In this document: one piece after another, positions 1 through 8,380 of the stretch
Layout: each line of letters starts with the position of its first letter
Position numbering within the stretch: the first letter of the stretch is position 1
Source of the DNA: CAWHYG01 sp963833505
Lineage (GTDB): Bacteria > Eisenbacteria > RBG-16-71-46 > CAIMUX01
Length of the DNA stretch: 64,000 bases
Assembly (NCBI GenBank): GCA_963833505.1
Contig: CAWHYG010000005.1
Location: 496,001 to 560,000, forward strand
Direction of reading: 5' to 3'
Made by a program: the position numbers and the translations under genes
Notes under the pieces: generated by a model
The model's input: the letters and a program-made list of their open reading frames with translations, nothing else
Told to the model about the DNA's origin: nothing
Database searches by the model: none

Positions 1-1
1 C

Positions 2-511
2 GCCACGCCCGGCACGGTCCTGCTCGTGGACGATGAGCCCGGTGTGACGGCCGCGCTTGCTCGCGCCTTTCACAAGGAGCCCTGGAGAATCCTGGAGGCG
101 CGTTCCGGACCGGAGGCCCTCCGCGTGATGGAACGGGAGCCGGTCGATGTGATCATCTCCGACGAGGAAATGCCCGGGATGTCCGGCGGCGAGTTGCTCT
201 CCGAGGCCCGGCGCCGCTTTCCCGAGGCGGTCCGGATGGTCCTGACCGGTCGGGCCCGGATGGATGCGGTCATCCGGGCGATCAATGAAGGAGAGATCTA
301 CCGGTTCCTGCTCAAGCCCTGCCATGAAGGCGATCTCCGGCTCAACATCCGGCAGGCACTGGAGCTGAAGGCGCTGCGCAGCGAGAACAGGACGCTGTCC
401 GAGACCGTCCGGGTGCAACGCTCACTGCTGCAGGAGTTGGAACGCCAGAATCCCGGCATCACCCGGGTCGAGAGGGACGCCGACGGCGCGATTGTGATCG
501 ACGAGGAGTGA
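2..511 (+). CDS. Response regulator receiver domain protein, 5' end outside the window
   Basis: Single receiver (CheY-like) domain with a short C-terminal helix. The frame is open from base 2, and the first beta strand (TVLLVDDE) lies before any usable start: the GTG at 26 would cut it off, so the gene begins upstream. Visible receiver residues are the acidic pair DD, the phospho-acceptor Asp in SDEEMPGMSG, the conserved Thr in VLTG and the Lys in LLKP. The FLLKP context resembles receivers of RpfG/HD-GYP-type and NtrC-like regulators. The region after the domain is an amphipathic helix with no visible DNA-binding or enzymatic output domain, so the product is either a stand-alone receiver or the tail of a longer protein. 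Its partner kinase is not visible. Confidence 0.85.
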   Translation, partial: ATPGTVLLVDDEPGVTAALARAFHKEPWRILEARSGPEALRVMEREPVDVIISDEEMPGMSGGELLSEARRRFPEAVRMVLTGRARMDAVIRAINEGEIYRFLLKPCHEGDLRLNIRQALELKALRSENRTLSETVRVQRSLLQELERQNPGITRVERDADGAIVIDEE

Positions 512-1170
512 ACGAGGCGGGGACTCGCGGGCCGCCGGCGGGCGCCAGGGTCGGCGCGGTGCCGGCTCGGTTCTGGCACGGAACGGGCAGACTCCGTCAA
601 GCAGCCAAGGCGGCAAGAGCGTTGGGCCTGAGGTTCGTGGGATATCTGGAGATCCCGGCGAGCCTCGGTCTGGCCCTGCTCTCCCTCTGGCGGGATCCAA
701 ATCGGCGTCTGCCTCACGACCGCGTCGTCCATTCGGCGGTTCTCGATGTCTCGCGCCGGGCGCGGCGGGCCGATCGCGACCCCGGCAGGCGCGCGCACGC
801 CTCGAGGTGAATTGGTCCTGCCTTCGGGCGTGATGGCCGGGTTGGGCGCACTGGCGGGGTTGTGCGTGCTGGCCACGTGGCCCGTCCCCCACGAGTTCCG
901 TTCGTTCCTCAAGGATCCAACGGAGCTCCGTAGAGCCGGCCGAGCTTCACCGATTCGATTCGCTGATTCCGGATCGTTCATGGTATAATCGACACGCGTC
1001 CCGCGGCCTTGGCGCAGTGCATCGGCTCTGGTGGTGCACGACAGGCGTGCGGGCAGGGACAGGGTCGCTCCGCTCCACGACGCTCCTCCAGGGCTGATCG
1101 ATCCCCAGGCTCAGATCCGGTTGGAGGCGTCATCGAATTTTCGCCCTGAGCGAAGGGAGAGGTCAAGATC
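512..1170. other. Non-coding stretch, no convincing gene
   Basis: About 660 bases between the response regulator and the FG-GAP protein. Open frames exist on both strands, but their translations are Arg/Pro-rich, lack recognisable domains and overlap one another, as expected by chance in high-GC DNA. The only regulatory-looking element I see is the TATAAT hexamer near base 984. Confidence 0.5.
984..989 (+). promoter_or_regulatory. Candidate -10 box (TATAAT)
   Basis: A perfect TATAAT stands out in GC-rich sequence about 180 bases upstream of the FG-GAP gene. No good TTGACA-like -35 element lies at 16-18 bases upstream, so this is only a candidate for the promoter of the downstream gene. Confidence 0.35.
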
Positions 1171-4100
1171 ATGAACTTTGTTCGCGAACTCGTGCGGCTG
1201 CCCGTCCATTCCGGGGGCCGCGATACCGCTCCTGCATCGCCCGGCCCGTTTCCCCGGCGGGATGCCCCAGGCAGAGGATTCGCCGGAGCCTTTTTCGTGG
1301 TCGCGGTCTGGATGCTGATGGCCACCCGGCCTGAGTTGTCGATGGCCCAGGCCTTCAACGTCAGCCTCCGACTCGACTTCCCGACCGGGTCGGGTCCCCG
1401 CTCGGTTGCCATCGGAGATGTGAACGGCGATGGGAAGCCTGACCTCGTGGTGGCCAACTTCAATTCCAGCACGGTGTCGGTGCTGCTGGGCAACGGCGCG
1501 GGCGGGTTCGGGACCAAGACTGACTTCCCGACCGGGACGTATCCCCAGTCGGTTGCCATCGGAGATCTGAACGGCGATGGGAAGCCCGATCTCGCGGTGG
1601 CCAACTACTTTTCCAGCACGGTGTCGGTGCTGCTGGGCAACGGCGCGGGCGGATTCGGGGCGAAAACCGACTTTGCGACCGGGTCGAATCCCCAGTCGGT
1701 TGCCATCGGAGATCTGAACGGCGACGGGAAGCCCGACCTGGTGGTGGCCAACAACGGTTCCAACACGGTGTCGGTGCTGCAGGGCAATGGCGCGGGCGGG
1801 TTCGGGACGAAGACCGATTTCGCGACCGGGTCGCATCCCTGCTCGGTTGCGATCGGGGATGTGAACGGCGATGGGAAGCCCGACCTGGCGGTGGCCAACT
1901 CCCAATCGTTCACGGTGTCGGTGCTGCTGGGCAACGGCGCGGGCGGGTTCGGGACCCGGACCGACTTCCCGACCGGCACGATTCCCAACTCGGTCGCGAT
2001 TGGGGATGTGAACGGCGATGGGAAACCCGACCTGGCGGTAGCCAACGAGGCTTCCAACACGGTGTCGGTGCTGCTGGGCAACGGCGCGGGCGGGTTCGGG
2101 ACCAAAACCGACTTCGCGACTGGAACGAATCCTGTCTGGGTCGCGATCGGGGATGTGAACGGCGACGGGAAGCCCGACCTGGAGGCGGCCAACATGGGTT
2201 CCAACACCGTGTCGGTGCTGCTGGGCGACGGCGCGGGCGGGTTCGGCGCCAAGACCGACTTCCCGACCGGGTCGGGGTCGGAGCCCGCCTCAGTCGCGAT
2301 CGGGGATGTGAACGGCGACGGGAAGTCCGACTTGGCGGTGGCCAACAACGGTTCCAACACGGTTTCGGTGCTGCTGGGCAACGGCGCGGGCGGGTTCGGG
2401 ACCAAGACCGACTTCGCGACCGGCAAGAATCCCAACTCGGTCGCGATCGGGGATGTGAACGGCGATGGGAAGCCCGACCTCGCGGTGGTCAACTTCAATT
2501 CCAACACGGTGTCGGTGCTGCTGGGCAATGGCACCGGGGGGTTCGGCACGAAGACCGACTTCGCGACCGGCACGAATCCCTTCTCGGTTGCCATCGGTGA
2601 TGTGAACGGCGATGGGACGCCCGATCTCGCGGTGGCCAACTCCGGTTCCAACACGGTGTCGGTGCTGCTGGGCAATGGCACCGGGGGGTTCGGGAAGAAG
2701 ACCGACTTCCCGACCGGCATCACTCCCTACTCGGTCGCGATCGGAGACGTGAACGGCGATGGGAATCCCGATCTCGCTCTGGCCAACTACGGTTCCAACA
2801 CGGTGTCGGTGCTGCTGGGCGACGGCGCGGGCGGCTTCGGGACCAAGACCGATTTCGCGACCGGGTCGCATCCCTACTCGGTTGCGATCGGGGATTTGAA
2901 CGGCGACGGGAAGCCCGATCTCGCGGTGGCCAACGGCGGTTCCAACACGGTGTCGGTGCTGCTGGGCAACGGCACGGGCGGGTTCGGGACCAAGACCGAT
3001 TTCGCGACCGGGTTAGGTCCCGAATCGGTCGCGATCGGGGATGTGAACGGCGATGGGAAGCCCGACTTGGCGGTGGCCAACACTAGTGCCAACACGGTGT
3101 CGGTGCTGCTGGGCAACGGCGCGGGCGGGTTCGGGACGAAAACTGACTTCGCGACCGGAGCGAATCCCTACTCGGTTGCGATCGGGGATTTGAACGGCGA
3201 CGGGAATCCCGACCTGGCCGTGGCCAATGCCAGTTCCAATACGATGTCGGTGCTGCTGGGCAACGGCGCGGGCGGGTTCGGGACCAAGACCGACTTCGCG
3301 ACCGGGACCGCTCCCTACTCGGTCGCAATCGGGGACGTGAACGGCGATGGGAAGCCCGACCTGACGCTGGCCAACCAAATTTCCAACACGATTTCGGTGC
3401 TGCTGGGGCTCGCGCCGACGCGAACGGTCCTGGCGGCCGGCCCGAACCCGGCGGTCCTGGGCTCCCCTCTCACGCTGACCGCAACCACTTCGGTGCCGGC
3501 TCCGGGCTATGGCACCCCTACCGGCACGGTGAGCTTCTTCGACGGCACGACCCTGCTCGGCACCTCTCCGGTGAACGGCGGCGTGGCCGGCCTGGCCCTC
3601 TTCGCCCCCTATCTCGGGGACCGCGTGATCACCGCGCTGTACCAGGGGGACGGCAAGTTCCTCGGCAGCTTCGCGGCCGCGCGGGCGCAGCGCGTGACCG
3701 CGACCGCGATCCCGTTGATCAGCGGCATCACGGACGTGAAGAACGACCAGGGGGGCCAGGTCCGCCTGCGCTTCCTGGCCAGTCCTTTTGACCGACTGGG
3801 TTCAGGCGTCCCGATCGTCCACTACGACGTCTTCCGCCGGATCGGTGCAACGTCCCTGCTGCGATCGCGCAGCGAGACGAGCGCCTCCTCCAAGCCGGCC
3901 AGGGGCGCGAGGGTTTTGGTGGATGGCTGGGACTTCGTGGCCACCCTGCCCGCGCGCGCGGACTCGGCCTACAACCTCGTGGTGCCGACGCTGGCCGACT
4001 CCAATACCGCCGGATCGCACCTGGCGACCTTCTTTGTCAGCGCGGCGACGGCCGTGCCCGGCGTCTTCTATGACTCTGCGCCCGACTCAGGCTACTCGGT

Positions 4101-4674
4101 CGACAACCTTCCGCCGGCTCCGCCCAGCGGGTTCGACGGATACTATGCCAATGGCTCGAATCTCCTACACTGGCACCCCAACACCGAGGTGGACCTCTGG
4201 TACTACCGGATCTACCGGGGAAGCACGCAGGATTTCATGCCGGGGCCGGACAATCTGGTCGGCACGGAGAGCGACACCAGCTTTGTGGACTCCGGGCCTT
4301 CGGGAAGCTACTACAAGCTTTCGGCCGTCGACGTGAATTACAACGAGGGAGGGTACGCTTCCTTCGGTCCGACCTACCCGGTGGGCGCTTTGGGCGGTGG
4401 GGCAGCGGTCTTCGCTCTGGAGGGGGCGCGGCCCAATCCATCCTCCGGGAGATCGCTCAAGGTCGTCTTCATGCTGCCGAACGGAACCCCCGCGCGTCTG
4501 GAAGTGCTGGACGTGAGCGGGCGCCGACTGCTGGACCGCGAGGTCGGCTCGCTCGGCGCCGGGGAGCACATCGTGGACCTGGCTGCGAACGATCGGCTGG
4601 CCGCGGGGCTGTACCTCGTGCGCCTGACGCAGGGCGCGCAAGAGAGCGTGCTGCGCGCGGTGGTCCTTCACTGA
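1171..4674 (+). CDS. Secreted FG-GAP/VCBS repeat protein with Ig-like and C-terminal sorting domains
   Basis: Predicted exported beta-propeller protein of 1167 residues. A hydrophobic segment at about residues 36-52, followed by a likely cleavage site after AQA, acts as the signal. Then come 14 tandem repeats of 49 residues (about residues 67-750), each with the calcium-binding DxNGDGxxD signature of FG-GAP/VCBS blades and the phrase VSVLLGNG. After the repeats are a bacterial Ig-like domain (TGTVSFFDGTTLLG), a fibronectin-like region and a final beta-rich domain starting ARPNPSSG and ending GLYLVRL, typical of FlgD-Ig/T9SS-type sorting domains. The start at 1171 has AGAGG upstream. A cell-surface or secreted adhesion-type role is inferred; no enzyme motif is visible. 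The blades are very alike at DNA level, so the copy number may vary. A hairpin follows the stop. Confidence 0.85.
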   Translation: MNFVRELVRLPVHSGGRDTAPASPGPFPRRDAPGRGFAGAFFVVAVWMLMATRPELSMAQAFNVSLRLDFPTGSGPRSVAIGDVNGDGKPDLVVANFNSSTVSVLLGNGAGGFGTKTDFPTGTYPQSVAIGDLNGDGKPDLAVANYFSSTVSVLLGNGAGGFGAKTDFATGSNPQSVAIGDLNGDGKPDLVVANNGSNTVSVLQGNGAGGFGTKTDFATGSHPCSVAIGDVNGDGKPDLAVANSQSFTVSVLLGNGAGGFGTRTDFPTGTIPNSVAIGDVNGDGKPDLAVANEASNTVSVLLGNGAGGFGTKTDFATGTNPVWVAIGDVNGDGKPDLEAANMGSNTVSVLLGDGAGGFGAKTDFPTGSGSEPASVAIGDVNGDGKSDLAVANNGSNTVSVLLGNGAGGFGTKTDFATGKNPNSVAIGDVNGDGKPDLAVVNFNSNTVSVLLGNGTGGFGTKTDFATGTNPFSVAIGDVNGDGTPDLAVANSGSNTVSVLLGNGTGGFGKKTDFPTGITPYSVAIGDVNGDGNPDLALANYGSNTVSVLLGDGAGGFGTKTDFATGSHPYSVAIGDLNGDGKPDLAVANGGSNTVSVLLGNGTGGFGTKTDFATGLGPESVAIGDVNGDGKPDLAVANTSANTVSVLLGNGAGGFGTKTDFATGANPYSVAIGDLNGDGNPDLAVANASSNTMSVLLGNGAGGFGTKTDFATGTAPYSVAIGDVNGDGKPDLTLANQISNTISVLLGLAPTRTVLAAGPNPAVLGSPLTLTATTSVPAPGYGTPTGTVSFFDGTTLLGTSPVNGGVAGLALFAPYLGDRVITALYQGDGKFLGSFAAARAQRVTATAIPLISGITDVKNDQGGQVRLRFLASPFDRLGSGVPIVHYDVFRRIGATSLLRSRSETSASSKPARGARVLVDGWDFVATLPARADSAYNLVVPTLADSNTAGSHLATFFVSAATAVPGVFYDSAPDSGYSVDNLPPAPPSGFDGYYANGSNLLHWHPNTEVDLWYYRIYRGSTQDFMPGPDNLVGTESDTSFVDSGPSGSYYKLSAVDVNYNEGGYASFGPTYPVGALGGGAAVFALEGARPNPSSGRSLKVVFMLPNGTPARLEVLDVSGRRLLDREVGSLGAGEHIVDLAANDRLAAGLYLVRLTQGAQESVLRAVVLH
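1370..3408 (+). repeat. Tandem 147-bp coding repeats, 14 copies
   Basis: Each unit encodes one 49-residue FG-GAP blade. Unit 7 is longer by two codons. Neighbouring units share long identical stretches, for example around GTGTCGGTGCTGCTGGGC, which indicates recent duplication or gene conversion. Assembly collapse or expansion is possible here. Confidence 0.9.
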
Positions 4675-4686
4675 CCCGTTGATGAT

Positions 4687-4728
4687 CGACCCCTCCCCGA
4701 TCAGGCTCGCGCCGGTGGGGAGGGGTCG
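4687..4728 (+). terminator. Hairpin downstream of the FG-GAP gene
   Basis: A perfect 12-bp inverted repeat (CGACCCCTCCCC and its complement) with an 18-base loop begins 12 bases after the stop codon. No T-run follows, so it is either a transcription terminator that does not rely on a U-tract or an mRNA 3'-end stabilising hairpin. Confidence 0.6.
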
Positions 4729-5287
4729 GATCCACTCCGTGGGCGCTCTCCCCATGACGGAAGTGGGAGTCTCCTCCGCGGAAAGCGCGGAAAGGGCCTC
4801 CCTTGACATCCGGACGCTGGTTTCGAAGCCGTTCGCTCTTGGAGCAGGATGGCGCTCCCCTCCGCGCGGAGCGCGGAGGGTCGGTCCTCCTCCGGGGTCG
4901 CGCGTTCGCGCTCCGTCCTCCGCTTCGCTCCGGACCTCGGCCCCCTTCGGGGGCCTCGCCCTCCGTCCGCCCTAGCGCGCTCGCTTCGCTCGCAGACACC
5001 CTTCCGCCCCGCCTCCGCAGCAGGAAGCTCCCAGCCATCGCGTCGAGAACGATCGTCTCCAGAATCGCGCCTCATGATCGGCCGGATCCTGCGTTCCTGC
5101 TCCAAGTCGCATCGAGAGCGACCGTCCCCGGAATCGCGCCTCCCTCCCGGACGAATCCGTTGGGAGACGACGAGGGCGCGGATCCAATGAATTCACCCAC
5201 CCGATTTCCTGAAGGACCTCGATAACAGGCGCGGATCAGCATGGTCGCCCCGGAACATCCGGCGACAGAGATCACCGTGATTGCGGA
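4729..5287. other. Non-coding stretch with a hairpin and a short direct repeat
   Basis: I find no gene here. The stretch holds a perfect 10-bp inverted repeat (4858-4867 and 4871-4880, loop of 3 bases) and an imperfect 30-bp direct repeat (about 5044-5073 and 5113-5142) with the shared core GAATCGCGCCTC. Long open frames on both strands look like high-GC shadows. Confidence 0.55.
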
Positions 5288-6052
5288 TCAAAGGCCAAGC
5301 CGCGCCAGAATCCGCCGGATCTGGCCCGCCGGGTCTCCGTGAGAAGCGATCGTCTCCGCCCGCCATCCGAGCGCCCGGGCGGCAGCGACGTTCTCGGCGA
5401 GGTCGTCGAAGAACAGGATCTCCTCCGGCCGCGCTCCGGCCTGCCGGGCGCATTTCACAAAGATCTCCGACTCGGGTTTCACACAGTCCAGCTGATGGCT
5501 GCCGAAACGGAGGTCGAGGGAGAGAAAAGCGGGGTACTGCGGCTCTCCGCGGTCCTGCCGGATCGCAGTCGGCACTCCGTCCCCGGACTCCATCCCCTTC
5601 TCGCGCCGCATTGCGGGCTCCGTCCCACCCTCGCGCCGCGTCTCGTCCCCGCGCCGTGCCTCGTCTCCGGACATCAAATCCCAGTGCCGCTCATTGGTGT
5701 TGGAAAGGCAGGCCGTCCGGATCCCGGCGGAGCCAAGATCGCGGACGATCGCGGCGGCGCCGGGAACCTCGTCCAACAGCCAGGCGTCGTGGATCCGAGC
5801 CGCCTCCTCGAAGGTGAAGAGATGACCTCCGGTCGCCTCGACGAAACACTCCAGGAATGCGGGCGTGGTGATCCGGCCGCGTTGATACCGATCGACGACC
5901 GGCCGGAACCGGGACGCGAAATCGGACCCCTCAAGCTCCGGAGACCAGCGGACCCCGGCGCGGGCGCAGGTGTCCTTCCAGCCGGGAGAGACCCGGACGA
6001 TGACGCCGCCGAGATCGAAAATGACGAAATGTATACCTTCCGGGGCGGGCAT
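5288..6052 (-). CDS. HAD-superfamily hydrolase (IA, YihX/epoxide-hydrolase-N-like) with an internal insert
   Basis: Probable phosphatase of the haloacid dehalogenase superfamily, 254 residues from the ATG at 6052. Motif I is FDLGGV (nucleophile Asp13), motif II is the Ser of SNTN, motif III is the Lys of CVKPE and motif IV is FFDD. The Gly in place of the second motif-I acidic residue is usual in the YihX and soluble-epoxide-hydrolase N-domain branch. Between SNTNERHWDLM and the FLSLDLRFGSHQL strand lies about 40 extra Arg/Glu/Gly-rich residues, where relatives have only a few. The DNA there contains repeated CGCGCCG and TCGTCCCC words. The open frame extends upstream of 6052, but that part is low-quality Arg-rich sequence. 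The substrate cannot be inferred from context. Confidence 0.85.
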   Translation of the reverse strand: MPAPEGIHFVIFDLGGVIVRVSPGWKDTCARAGVRWSPELEGSDFASRFRPVVDRYQRGRITTPAFLECFVEATGGHLFTFEEAARIHDAWLLDEVPGAAAIVRDLGSAGIRTACLSNTNERHWDLMSGDEARRGDETRREGGTEPAMRREKGMESGDGVPTAIRQDRGEPQYPAFLSLDLRFGSHQLDCVKPESEIFVKCARQAGARPEEILFFDDLAENVAAARALGWRAETIASHGDPAGQIRRILARLGL

Positions 6053-6278
6053 GGCTCGCAGCGTAGCACGCTCTGGAGCGCGGGGCGTGTGATTACGAGC
6101 GGCGCGGCCCGCAGGGGCCATGGCGGCGAGTTGGCGCGCGCAGTGGCCACCCAGTTTGCGACTACGAACGCCTTGCGAGCAGTGCTCAAGTCGCAGTTTG
6201 AGCCGAAATGGCACCTTGCCGAGCGACTCGTCGCAGCGTCCCTTGCCGCCGCCGAGTCGCCGAAGGGTCCGCCTGTTC

Positions 6279-7262
6279 TCAGATCCGGAACTCGGTGCCC
6301 CTTCCCGCCGCGAGAGCCAAGCGATAGACCCGATCCGCGGTGGCCGCGTCCTGCACCGCCAGTCCGACCGACTTGAAGATCGTGATCTCTTCGCGGGAGC
6401 GCCGGCCCGGCTTGAGGCCGGCGACGACCTCGCCGAGCGAGGCTTCGAGGTGGCTTTCCTTCATCGCGCCCTCGCGGATGGCCAGGATGATCTCACCCGC
6501 TTCGGCCAGACAGGCCGGGAGATGATCGACTACCACGCGGGAACGCCGCATCGCTTCGGCGTCGAGCTCACGCGCGTCGGGCGAGTGGGCGCCGACGCCG
6601 TTCACATGCGTCCCGGGCCGAAGCTGGGCGCCTTCGAAGAGCGGTGTCCGGCTCGAGCTGGCCGCCACCACGATATCGGCGCGGAGGCACTCCAGCGGAT
6701 CTTCGGTGGCGGTCACGGGGATGCTGAGCTTCGCGGACATTTCGGCGGCGAAGCTCTCGCGCGCCTCCCGGATCGGATCGAAGACCACGGCGCATTCGAT
6801 CGGCCGCACCTCGCAGACGGCCCAGAGCTGGGTTCTCGCCTGCGCGCCCGCGCCGAAGAGGCCGACCGTCCGCGCGTCCTCACGCGCCAGGTAACGCGTG
6901 GCCACTCCGGAGGCCGCGCCGGTTCGCACGGCGGTCAGGTATCCCGCGTCCATGAGCGCGAGCAGGCTGCCGTTTCGGGGATCGTTCAAGAGCAGCGTGC
7001 CGATCGTGGTCGGCATTCCGAATCGCTCGGGATTGTCAGGGTAGACGGTCACGACTTTGACCGAAAGGACGCCTGGGTCGCCCGCGATGCAGGCCGGCAT
7101 GGCCAGATGGACGCCATGGTGATCGGGCAGGCGGATCACGGTGCGCTGTGGCATCGAGACCTTCTCCTGAGCCAGACGGCGGAAGCCGTCCTCGACCGCG
7201 TCGATGGCCTCGCGCATGGTGAGCACCGACTCGACGTCGGAACGGGTCAACAGCAGCGGCAT
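6279..7262 (-). CDS. Ornithine cyclodeaminase / mu-crystallin family protein
   Basis: NAD(P)-dependent enzyme of the ornithine cyclodeaminase family, 327 residues from the ATG at 7262, which is preceded by AGAAAGGGG. The Rossmann dinucleotide motif is GLFGAGAQA at about residues 134-142. The substrate-side elements MPACI near 55-60 and RTGAASGVAT near 113-122 are typical. The family includes ornithine cyclodeaminase, alanine dehydrogenase and imine reductases such as pyrroline-2-carboxylate reductase; sequence alone does not decide between them. It follows the glycosyltransferase pair on the same strand after 23 bases and is probably in one transcript. The open frame continues far upstream only as a shadow of the GT9 gene. 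Confidence 0.85.
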   Translation of the reverse strand: MPLLLTRSDVESVLTMREAIDAVEDGFRRLAQEKVSMPQRTVIRLPDHHGVHLAMPACIAGDPGVLSVKVVTVYPDNPERFGMPTTIGTLLLNDPRNGSLLALMDAGYLTAVRTGAASGVATRYLAREDARTVGLFGAGAQARTQLWAVCEVRPIECAVVFDPIREARESFAAEMSAKLSIPVTATEDPLECLRADIVVAASSSRTPLFEGAQLRPGTHVNGVGAHSPDARELDAEAMRRSRVVVDHLPACLAEAGEIILAIREGAMKESHLEASLGEVVAGLKPGRRSREEITIFKSVGLAVQDAATADRVYRLALAAGRGTEFRI

Positions 7263-7285
7263 GGATCCACCCCTTTCTCCGGGTC

Positions 7286-8380
7286 TCACCCCGGAATTCT
7301 CGCGGCGCTCGGAGGCCCGGCGGGCGCGCGCGCCTCCTCCAGGATCGCACGGCAGACCTCGGCGGGCGAGATGCTTCCCATGCAGTCGCACGCCTGTCCG
7401 CGCCGGCAACGGCGGCAGGAGCGATCGGCGGTCAGGACGCGGGCCCGCGGCCCGAGAGGCGCCCACCGGGCCGGCCAGACCGGCCGAAAGGGAGCATACA
7501 GGCCGATGGCGGATCTCCCGAGCGCGGCGGCCAGATGGAGCGGGCCGGTGCTGCAGGCCACGACTCCGCCGGCGGCGGCGATGAAGGAGATCAGCTCCGT
7601 GACGGTGAGCGCGCCGGTCAGATCGACCAAGTTCCCTCGCGGTTTCTGAGGGCCGCCGGCGGCGGGCCGCGCTCGCGTCGCGCCGTGACGCTCCAGAAGC
7701 CCGCGCATCGATTCCCCTTCCTCGCGGGAGCCGGTGATGAAAAGCGAGAACCGATCCGGAGGCAAAAGACCGATCAACTCGCTCATGCGGTTCAGGCCCC
7801 ACTTGCGGGCGCTCCCGTGGGACCGGGGATGCAGGATCAGATTGAAGCGATCGCGCGACAGAAGGCCGGCCAGATCGGGGGGCAAAGGCATGAGTTTCGT
7901 CAGCCCGTAAGAGCGCCCGATCCGATCCAGGGTCCAGGGAGGCTCTCGATTTCCGGCTTCCTTCTCCAGCCCTTCGAGCAGCCGCAGGTTCAGCTCGGCC
8001 TCGTGCTGATTCGATCCCTTCCGGGGAACGGACGGACGGCGATTGCAGTAGAGCCAGTGAAACCACCGATGGCTGCTGCCGATCCGGATCGGAATTCGAG
8101 CGGTCGAGGCGGCGCGCGCGATCTCCTTCCGCGGAAAGAGATGCAGGATGACGTCGGCGCCCACGCGAGCCAGCGTTGCTCCCTCGTCCCAGGCCAGGAA
8201 CGAATCCACATGCTCGCAGGCTTCCACGACCGGGCGTGTATAACTTCTTCCGAGAAAGACGATGCGGCAGGAAGGGAAGCAGAGACGCAGCCGGGCGGCG
8301 ACCGGAAGAGAAAGGACGACGTCGCCGATTCCATCCGACCGGCTGAGGAGAAACGTCCGAGAAGGTTCGGTGGCGGGCAT
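7286..8380 (-). CDS. Glycosyltransferase family 9 (ADP-heptose:LPS heptosyltransferase-like)
   Basis: 364-residue GT9 enzyme. The N-terminal Rossmann domain opens with LLSRSDGIGDVVLSLP, the usual heptosyltransferase start. The C-terminal donor-binding domain holds LILHPRSHGSARKWG, the ITGSREE strand and the STGPLHLAAALG signature. These enzymes add heptose or related sugars to the lipopolysaccharide core at the inner face of the cytoplasmic membrane. A short low-complexity insert (ATRARPAAGGPQKPRGN) sits before the LVDLTG strand. The C-terminus carries a Cys-rich patch (CRRCRRGQACDC) often seen in this family. The ATG overlaps the stop of the upstream GT2 gene (TGATG), implying translational coupling. 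Confidence 0.9.
   Translation of the reverse strand: MPATEPSRTFLLSRSDGIGDVVLSLPVAARLRLCFPSCRIVFLGRSYTRPVVEACEHVDSFLAWDEGATLARVGADVILHLFPRKEIARAASTARIPIRIGSSHRWFHWLYCNRRPSVPRKGSNQHEAELNLRLLEGLEKEAGNREPPWTLDRIGRSYGLTKLMPLPPDLAGLLSRDRFNLILHPRSHGSARKWGLNRMSELIGLLPPDRFSLFITGSREEGESMRGLLERHGATRARPAAGGPQKPRGNLVDLTGALTVTELISFIAAAGGVVACSTGPLHLAAALGRSAIGLYAPFRPVWPARWAPLGPRARVLTADRSCRRCRRGQACDCMGSISPAEVCRAILEEARAPAGPPSAARIPG

Noticed and set aside
508..988. Two overlapping plus-strand frames after the response regulator
   Set aside because: They are Arg/Pro-rich, have no domain or homologous pattern I can see, and the second lacks a ribosome site.
1605..2723. Long minus-strand open frames across the FG-GAP gene
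   Set aside because: They mirror the 147-bp repeats in another frame and have no ribosome site. They are shadows.
1370..3408. Regular repeats that could be mistaken for a CRISPR array
   Set aside because: Units are 147 bp, lack unique spacers and encode FG-GAP blades in one frame.
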